Assembly: GCA_032191485.1 (NCBI GenBank)
Contig: JAVDOI010000003.1
Span: 11,594,986 to 11,658,985 of the forward strand
DNA: 64,000 nucleotides
Direction: 5' to 3'
Origin: Leptoclinus maculatus
Lineage: Eukaryota; Chordata; Actinopteri; Perciformes; Stichaeidae
Shown: positions 58,484 through 64,000 of the stretch, piece after piece
Layout: every line of letters begins with the position of its first letter
Numbering within the stretch: the stretch's first letter is position 1
Position numbers and translations under genes: made by a program
Notes under the pieces: model-generated
Database searches by the model: none
Told to the model about the DNA's origin: nothing
Seen by the model: only the letters and a program-made list of their open reading frames with translations

Positions 58484-61400
58484 GGTCCATGTACGCTTTA
58501 GTCATCTGTTTTATTCGATAAAACGAAAATACGAAAATACCATGGTATTGTCGTTTTTCGTTTCAAACCATAACACGGGAAAACGGAAATGGGTGGTCGT
58601 ATTTCCGTTTTTGGTTCTGAATTCAAAAACGGAAAAACCACAGAACCAAAGTCAAATAACGAACCGTATTTCGTTTTTGCAAATCCCTTTTTGTTTTTTC
58701 CTTTAAAACGAGACGCAGAGCACAACAGGTAACCCGGAAAGAAGAATATTTCAAAATAAAAGTGAAGGCAATATAATGACTGTATGCAAGAAATAAATAA
58801 ATAAATAACTCTGGGCCGATGGGAGTGTGTTAGCAACAGCAGTTGACTACATGCAGTTTAATATTCATTTATCTATAACCTCCTGGTCCATATACAGTAG
58901 AAAACTAATCATTCTCAATTCATTGGTTAAAGCAGTTTAGTCTTATCTTTTCTGACAGACTTGTTCTTTTAAATGAACACTTTCTTCCCTATGAAGGTTT
59001 CTGTCTGGCTTTTATTGAACAGGACGTCCCTCTAACAATCACGGGTTCCACAGGTTCCACGGGTTCTGTGCATAACGGGTTCCGTGCATAACGGGTTCCA
59101 TGCGTAACGGGTTCCGTACATAACAGGTTCCGTGCGTAACGGATTCCATACGTAATGCATTCCATGCATAACGGATTCCACGCGTAACGGATACCACGTG
59201 TAACGGGTTCCACAGGTTCCACGGGTTCCACGCGTAAAGGGTTCCACGTGTAACGGATTCCATACGTAACGAGTTCCACGCGTAATGGGTTCCACGCATA
59301 ACGGGTTCTGTGCGTCACGGATTCCACACGTAACGAGTTCCACGCGTAACGGGTTCCACGTGTAACGGGTTCCACTCGTAACGGGTTCCACGCGTAATGG
59401 GTTCCACGCGTAGAGGGTTCCACGCGTAACGGGTTCCACGCGTAACGGGTTCCGTGCGTAACGAGTTCCGCGCGTAACGGGTTCCACGCGTAACAGATTC
59501 CATACGTAACGGGTTCCACGGGTAATGGGTTCCGCGCTTAACGGGTTCTGTGCGTCACGGATTCCTAGCGTAACGGGTTCCACGCGTAACGGGTTCCACG
59601 CGTAACGGGTTCTGTGCGTCACGGATTCCGTGCGTAACGGGTTCCATGCGTAACGGGTTCCACGCGTAACGGGTTCCACGCGTAACGGGTTCTGTGCGTC
59701 ACGGATTCCGTGCGTAACGGGTTCCACGCGTAACGGGTTCCACGCATAACGGGTTCCACGCGTAACGAGTTCCGCGCGTCACGGATTCCGTGCGTAACGG
59801 GTTCTGTGCGTCACGGATTCCGTGCGTAACGAGTTCCGCGCGTCACGGATTCCGTGCGTAACGGGTTCTGTGCGTCACGGATTCCGTGCGTAACGAGTTC
59901 CGCGCGTAACGGATTTCACGCGTAACGGGTTCTGTGCGTCACGGATTCCGTGCGTAACGAGTTCTGCGCGTAACGGGTTCCACGCGTAACGGGTTCCACG
60001 CGTAACAGATTCCATACGTAACGGGTTCCACGGGTAATGGGTTCCACGCGTAACGGGTTCCGTGCGTCACGGATTCCTAGCGTAACGGGTTCCACGCGTA
60101 ACGGGTTCCACGCGTAACGGGTTCCACGCGTAACGGGTTCCACGCGTAACGGGTTCCACGCGTAACGGGTTCCACGCGTAACGGGTTCCACGCGTAACGA
60201 GTTCCGCGCGTCACGGATTCCGTGCGTAACGGGTTCTGTGCGTCACGGATTACGTGCGTAACGAGTTCCGCGCGTAACGGATTTCACGCGTAACGGGTTC
60301 TGTGCGTCACGGATTCCGTGCGTAACGAGTTCTGCGCGTAACGGGTTCCACGCGTAACGGGTTCCACGCGTAACAGATTCCATACGTAACGGGTTCCACG
60401 GGTAATGGGTTCCACGCGTAACGGGTTCCGTGCGTCACGGATTCCTAGCGTAACGGGTTCCACGCGTAACGGGTTCCACGCGTAACGGGTTCCACGCGTA
60501 ACGGGTTCCACGCGTAACGGGTTCCACGCGTAACGGGTTCCACGCGTAACGGGTTCCACGCGTAACGGGTTCTGTGCGTCACGGATTCCGTGCGTAACGA
60601 GTTCTGCGCGTAACGGGTTCCACGCGTAACAGATTCCATACGTAACGGGTTCCACGGGTAATGGGTTCCACGCGTAACGGGTTCCGTGTGTCACGGATTC
60701 CTAGCGTAACGGGTTCCACGCGTAACGGGTTCCACGCGTAACGGGTTCCACGGGTAACGGGTTCCACACGTAACAGGTTCCACGCGTAACGGGTTCCACG
60801 CGTCACGGGTTCTGTGCGTCACGGATTCCGTGCGTAACGAGTTCCGCGCGTAACGGGTTCCACGCGTCACGGGTTCTGTGCGTCACGGATTCCGTGCGTA
60901 ACGAGTTCCGCGCGTAACGGGTTCCACGCGTAATGGGTTCTGTGCGTCACGGATTCCGTGCGTAACGAGTTCTTCGCGTAACGGGTTCCACGCGTAACGG
61001 GTTCCACGCGTCACGGGTTCCACGCGTAACGGATTCCGTGCGTCACGGATTCCGTGCGTAACGAGTTCCGCGCGTAACAGATTCCATAAGTAACGGGTTC
61101 CACGGGTAATGGGTTCCACGCGTAACGGGTTCCGTGCGTCACGGATTCCTAGCGTAACGGGTTCCACGCGTAACGGGTTCCACGCGTAACGTGTTCCACA
61201 CGTAACAGGTTCCATGCGTAACGGGTTCCACGCGTCACGGGTTCTGTGCGTCACGGGTTCTGTGCGTCACGGATTCCGTGCGTAACGAGTTCCGCGCGTA
61301 ACGGGTTCCACGCGTAACGGGTTCCACGCGTAACGGGTTCCACGCGTAACAGATTCCATATGTAACTGTATATTTTGGGTTCAACTTACTCTGATAATAG

Positions 61401-61984
61401 TAAACAGATTGTAAGTGCAGAAACTGCAACTATAGTAATTGTTAGAGGGACGTCCTGTTCAATAAAAGCCAGACAGAAACCTTCATAGGGAAGAAAGTGT
61501 TTAAAAGAACAAGTCTGTCAGAAAAGATAAGACTAAACTGCTTTAACCAATGAATTGAGAATGATTAGTTTTCTACTGTATATGGACCAGGAGAAGTGAA
61601 TATTAAACTGCATGTCGTCAACTACTGATGCTAACACACTCCCATCGGCCGAGATTTATTTATTTATTTATTGCATACGGTCATTATATTGCCTTCACTT
61701 TTATTTTGAAATATTCTTGTTTCCGGTTTACCTGTTGTGCTCTGCGTCTCGTTTTAAAGGAAAAAAATAAAAAGGGATTTGCAAAAACGAAATACGGCTC
61801 GTTATTTGACTTTGGTTCTGTGGTTTTTCCGTTTTTGAATTTAGAACCAAACACGGAAATACGACCACCCATTTCCGTTTTCCCGTTTTTTGGTTTGAAA
61901 CGAAAAACGAGAATACCATGGTATTTCCGTATTTTCGTTTTATCGAATGAACGGTAAAACAGATGACTAAAGCGTACACGGACC
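58484..61984. mobile_element. Foldback-like element with ~550-bp inverted arms and satellite core
   Basis: Left arm 58,484-59,039 and right arm 61,438-61,984 are inverted copies of each other with only small differences (a few substitutions and indels). The outer tips read GGTCC(A/G)TGTACGCTTTAG. A 6-bp direct repeat CTGGGC flanks them (58,478-58,483; 61,985-61,990), consistent with a target duplication. Removing the element joins TAGTGCTGGGC directly to AAGTTAGCGCG, a plausible uninterrupted older element end. Between the arms are a 16-bp tandem array (59,040 to about 61,366) and about 70 bp of unique sequence. No coding capacity. Superfamily is not assigned; the duplication length does not match the commonest families. 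Confidence 0.8.
59040..61366. repeat. 16-bp CpG-rich tandem repeat (about 145 copies)
   Basis: The basic unit is GGGTTCCACGCGTAAC, repeated for about 2.3 kb with recurring variants (GGGTTCTGTGCGTCAC, GGATTCCGTGCGTAAC, GAGTTCCGCGCGTAAC, AGATTCCATACGTAAC). Variants recur in the same order at spacings of 368 bp (59,927 to 60,295; 23 units) and 272 bp (60,295 to 60,567; 17 units), a higher-order structure. Because 16 is not divisible by three, minus-strand translation repeats every 16 residues and stays open for up to 231 codons; this is a by-product of the repeat, not a gene. Confidence 0.95.
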
Positions 61985-61990
61985 CTGGGC

Positions 61991-62477
61991 AAGTTAGCGC
62001 GTTATTATCGCGTTAAGGCATTCATTAATTAACGCCGACAATTATTTTATATCGCTTTTTTTTATTTTGAAAGTCCGTTGCTCACTGGCAGCGGTGGAGG
62101 AATGGAGACTACTGGACATCGCTGCGGTAAAGTCAGCAGACACTCAGATCTCCGTGGTCAACTCAGCAGACACTTACATGTTGGTGCACCTATATGCTGA
62201 AATGCACGGTAAACGCATTCAAACGGCACAGATCGGGAGCGAGCGAAGGACTTTGAAAGTTAGCGGAAAGATTAATGTGAGACAACATCCGGTTTCTTCA
62301 GAAGAACACAAATAAACAAATACAGTCAGCACACTGAGCACAGATAGTGAAGAGATATGATTTATACTGTGTAAAGGGAATACTGCTGTTAAAAAGAACC
62401 TTATTTGTTTTAATGTTTGCAAACCAAATGTTATTGCCCTTTTGTTCTGCTGGCAGTGTCCCTACCAATGCTGAGAC
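61991..62477. other. Remainder of older nested element(s)
   Basis: Begins AAGTTAGCGCGTTATTATCG and continues with AATTAACGCCGACAATTATT, motifs I associate with fish hAT-related repeats. It is the right part of the sequence interrupted by the foldback-like element. The left part is only the stub starting TAGTGCTGGGC at 58,473. Its own right end was not found, so it may be truncated. Confidence 0.45.
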
Positions 62478-62501
62478 CAAACCTACGCCCTTGCATACTG
62501 A

Positions 62502-63740
62502 CATAGTTATTTAGCATATATGTTAAATGATTGATTGATTGGCTACACACAGGAATGCAGTGTGCACCTCAAATCCACAATAACTCAATTTAATTTACCT
62601 AATTTTGGAGATAAAAAATAATACAGTAAAAAGAAAACGAAAGATATTAAGAAGAAACAATTGTTGTGATATTCAGAGTAGACTACGGTGTCTATGGGCT
62701 CTTTCCATGGATAACGAGTTTATACACATTATAAAAAGAGGAGCTCAGAGATCTCATATTAATAGTCACATGATAGTCTTTTTTATTTTATTTATTTATT
62801 TATTTTTACCAGGTTAGGGTCCCTGTTCTTTTGTTTGTTTAGGAATTGGGAACCTTCTGAAACAGCACAGATTTTGATTGAAATTTTAAAGATTTTTTAA
62901 ACTAGTTTACATCTGAAACTGAAACTGAAATGAAAGCACCTTAATTGTAGACAAATGCCAATAGGAGGCACAGTGAAATGGAAGTGGTCTTGATGAGAAC
63001 AGTATACACAGTGCAATTAATTATAGTATAGTTTGTATAACTTGTAATTTGGTTTGGGGATGTATGAATATGAGTATAGATGTTAAAGCAACCCTCAAAC
63101 CAGGAACAAAACCATATCAGTTTACACAATTCAATGTTACACAGAAATACCCTATACAAAGATGTGTTCATCATTATTTGCCACTAGACCATAACGTCAT
63201 AAAATAGGCTGGGTAACAAAGGTAACAGCTATCCAAAAGGTTAAGCAAAGCATGACTTGACAAGAAGAGGAACTAAAACGAGTGAAGAGGAAGAAGGAAA
63301 GAGGAATCAGCTAGAAGTACACACATATACAATAATAATACATGGCCTGAGGAGTGTTTTGGCAAATTAGTTTTCCAAAGCAATATAAGCATCACGTGTT
63401 TGAGGTCAAGATCCTGACCTTAGTCTGAAAATATTTGTGTACGTGCCTTGTGGTGGAGGCCTGACATACCCATAGACTGTATATGGAACATAACTTATGT
63501 AGTCGATATATCGATTAGAAAAAGAGCTGTATCACTTTATATCTCAAAACAGTTGACAGTGCTGCTGAAGGGCCTCCATTACTTTTATTAGAATAATGAT
63601 TACCACAGACAGTATTTTACAGAATGAATAGTAGCATTTTGTTAATAATTTGTTCTTGTGGAAAAAAAACCAAGTTGTCTACCTTTTGTGTAACGTCTGT
63701 TCATTCAGTGCACTTGCCCTGATATGGAGAGTTTACTCTT
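62502..63740. other. msh4-vcpkmt intergenic DNA right of the transposon nest
   Basis: About 1.2 kb of AT-rich unique sequence with a short TTTA run (62,785-62,806). No exon, RNA gene or clear repeat recognised. Confidence 0.6.
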
Positions 63741-63806
63741 TTATTCTGGAAAAATCAAACCGGAAGTCCTCTACCCGTTCTTTCCTGCCGCGGCCAACAT
63801 GGCGGC
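63741..63806 (+). promoter_or_regulatory. vcpkmt: vcpkmt core promoter elements
   Basis: An ETS site CCGGAAGT (63,760-63,767) and a YY1-type motif AACATGGCGGC (63,796-63,806) overlapping the start codon, a combination typical of vertebrate TATA-less housekeeping promoters with a very short 5' UTR. Confidence 0.55.
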
Positions 63807-64000
63807 GGACACAGATGAGGGGGATTATTTTGTTAGAGAAATTGAGAGAAACGACGGGTGCACCCTGAAGGTGAAGCAGTGCTACTTAGGAGACGTTGGC
63901 TGTGTGGTGTGGGATGCCGCCATCGTTCTGGCCAAATATTTAGAGACGAAACACTTTCATGACCCGTCCTCTGGAGTGAACGTCTGGGCGGGCAAGAGGG
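63799..64000 (+). CDS. vcpkmt: VCP-lysine methyltransferase (METTL21D), first exon, cut by window end
   Basis: Starts at the ATG in a strong context (GCCAACATGG) and is open to the window end (67 codons). FVREIERNDGCTLKVKQ followed by GDVGCVVWDAAIVLAKYLET is the N-terminal signature of METTL21D, the seven-beta-strand methyltransferase that trimethylates one lysine of the p97/VCP ATPase. The AdoMet-binding LELGSGTG motif expected next lies beyond the edge. Divergent from msh4. Human VCPKMT is on 14q, in line with the rest of the block. Confidence 0.9.
   Translation, partial: MAADTDEGDYFVREIERNDGCTLKVKQCYLGDVGCVVWDAAIVLAKYLETKHFHDPSSGVNVWAGKR

Larger units (their letters stand above)
58319..62493. 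mobile_element. hAT-type transposon (outer element of a nest)
   Basis: The ends are perfect 16-bp inverted repeats: CAAGGGCGTAGGTTTG at 58,319-58,334 and its complement at 62,478-62,493. They are flanked by a perfect 8-bp target duplication CATACTGA (58,311-58,318 and 62,494-62,501). Eight-base duplications and CA-starting ends fit hAT. Total span is 4,175 bp, of which 3.5 kb is a younger insertion. No transposase frame is present; the 82-codon frame at 62,067-62,315 has no recognised homology. Confidence 0.85.

Noticed and set aside
59040..61366. CRISPR array or telomere-like repeat
   Set aside because: Units are contiguous 16-mers with no spacers, inside a transposon of an animal genome; the unit is not TTAGGG-like.
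59032..61429. Long minus-strand open frames with 16-residue repeats (up to 231 codons)
   Set aside because: They arise because the 16-bp tandem unit lacks stops in all three minus frames. There is no splice or start context, and the same peptide appears in every frame.
63650..63868. Plus-strand 72-codon frame starting before vcpkmt
   Set aside because: Different frame from the conserved METTL21D sequence; begins in AT-rich intergenic DNA.

Overview
The window is nuclear DNA of a ray-finned fish, most likely a percomorph teleost. The evidence is vertebrate gene content with fish-like compact introns, many (CA)n/(TG)n tracts, hAT-type and TTAA-type miniature transposons of kinds common in fish, and a gene order matching the human TMEM260-PELI2-KTN1 block on 14q22 (established knowledge). 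There are no bacterial operons, CRISPR arrays or phage genes. I identified no RNA genes. All genes are intron-containing. I assembled them by hand from homology and splice signals, and the joined reading frames close without a stop. Layout: (1) 1-11,563, minus strand: the 5' end of tmem260 (three coding exons; the rest lies beyond the left edge). (2) 11,564-20,521: non-coding DNA between tmem260 and peli2, including the peli2 3' UTR. (3) 20,522-30,317, minus: complete peli2, an E3 ubiquitin ligase of 424 residues in six coding exons. (4) 34,729-47,248, minus: complete coding region of ktn1 (kinectin), 35 coding exons and 1,287 residues, with a probable non-coding first exon and promoter near 51,460-51,620. 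(5) 52,119-58,041, minus: complete msh4, 20 exons and 922 residues. (6) 63,799-64,000, plus: the first exon of vcpkmt (METTL21D), cut by the right edge. The four minus-strand genes lie head to tail; vcpkmt is divergent from msh4. The genes do not form one pathway: a glycosyltransferase of the ER, an innate-immune E3 ligase, an ER-membrane kinesin-binding coiled coil, a meiotic crossover factor and a p97/VCP methyltransferase. The most unusual structure fills the divergent msh4-vcpkmt intergenic region. A hAT-type element (58,319-62,493; perfect 16-bp terminal inverted repeats; perfect 8-bp target duplication) contains a second interrupted sequence. That sequence was in turn split by a 3.5-kb foldback-like element (58,484-61,984): two roughly 550-bp inverted arms around a CpG-dense 16-bp tandem array of about 2.3 kb with higher-order structure. 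Other points of note are repeated exon modules, two GC-AG introns, tandem splice acceptors and homopolymer tracts in ktn1; a clean 1,075-bp hAT-like element in peli2 intron 2; and a TTAA MITE in a ktn1 intron.
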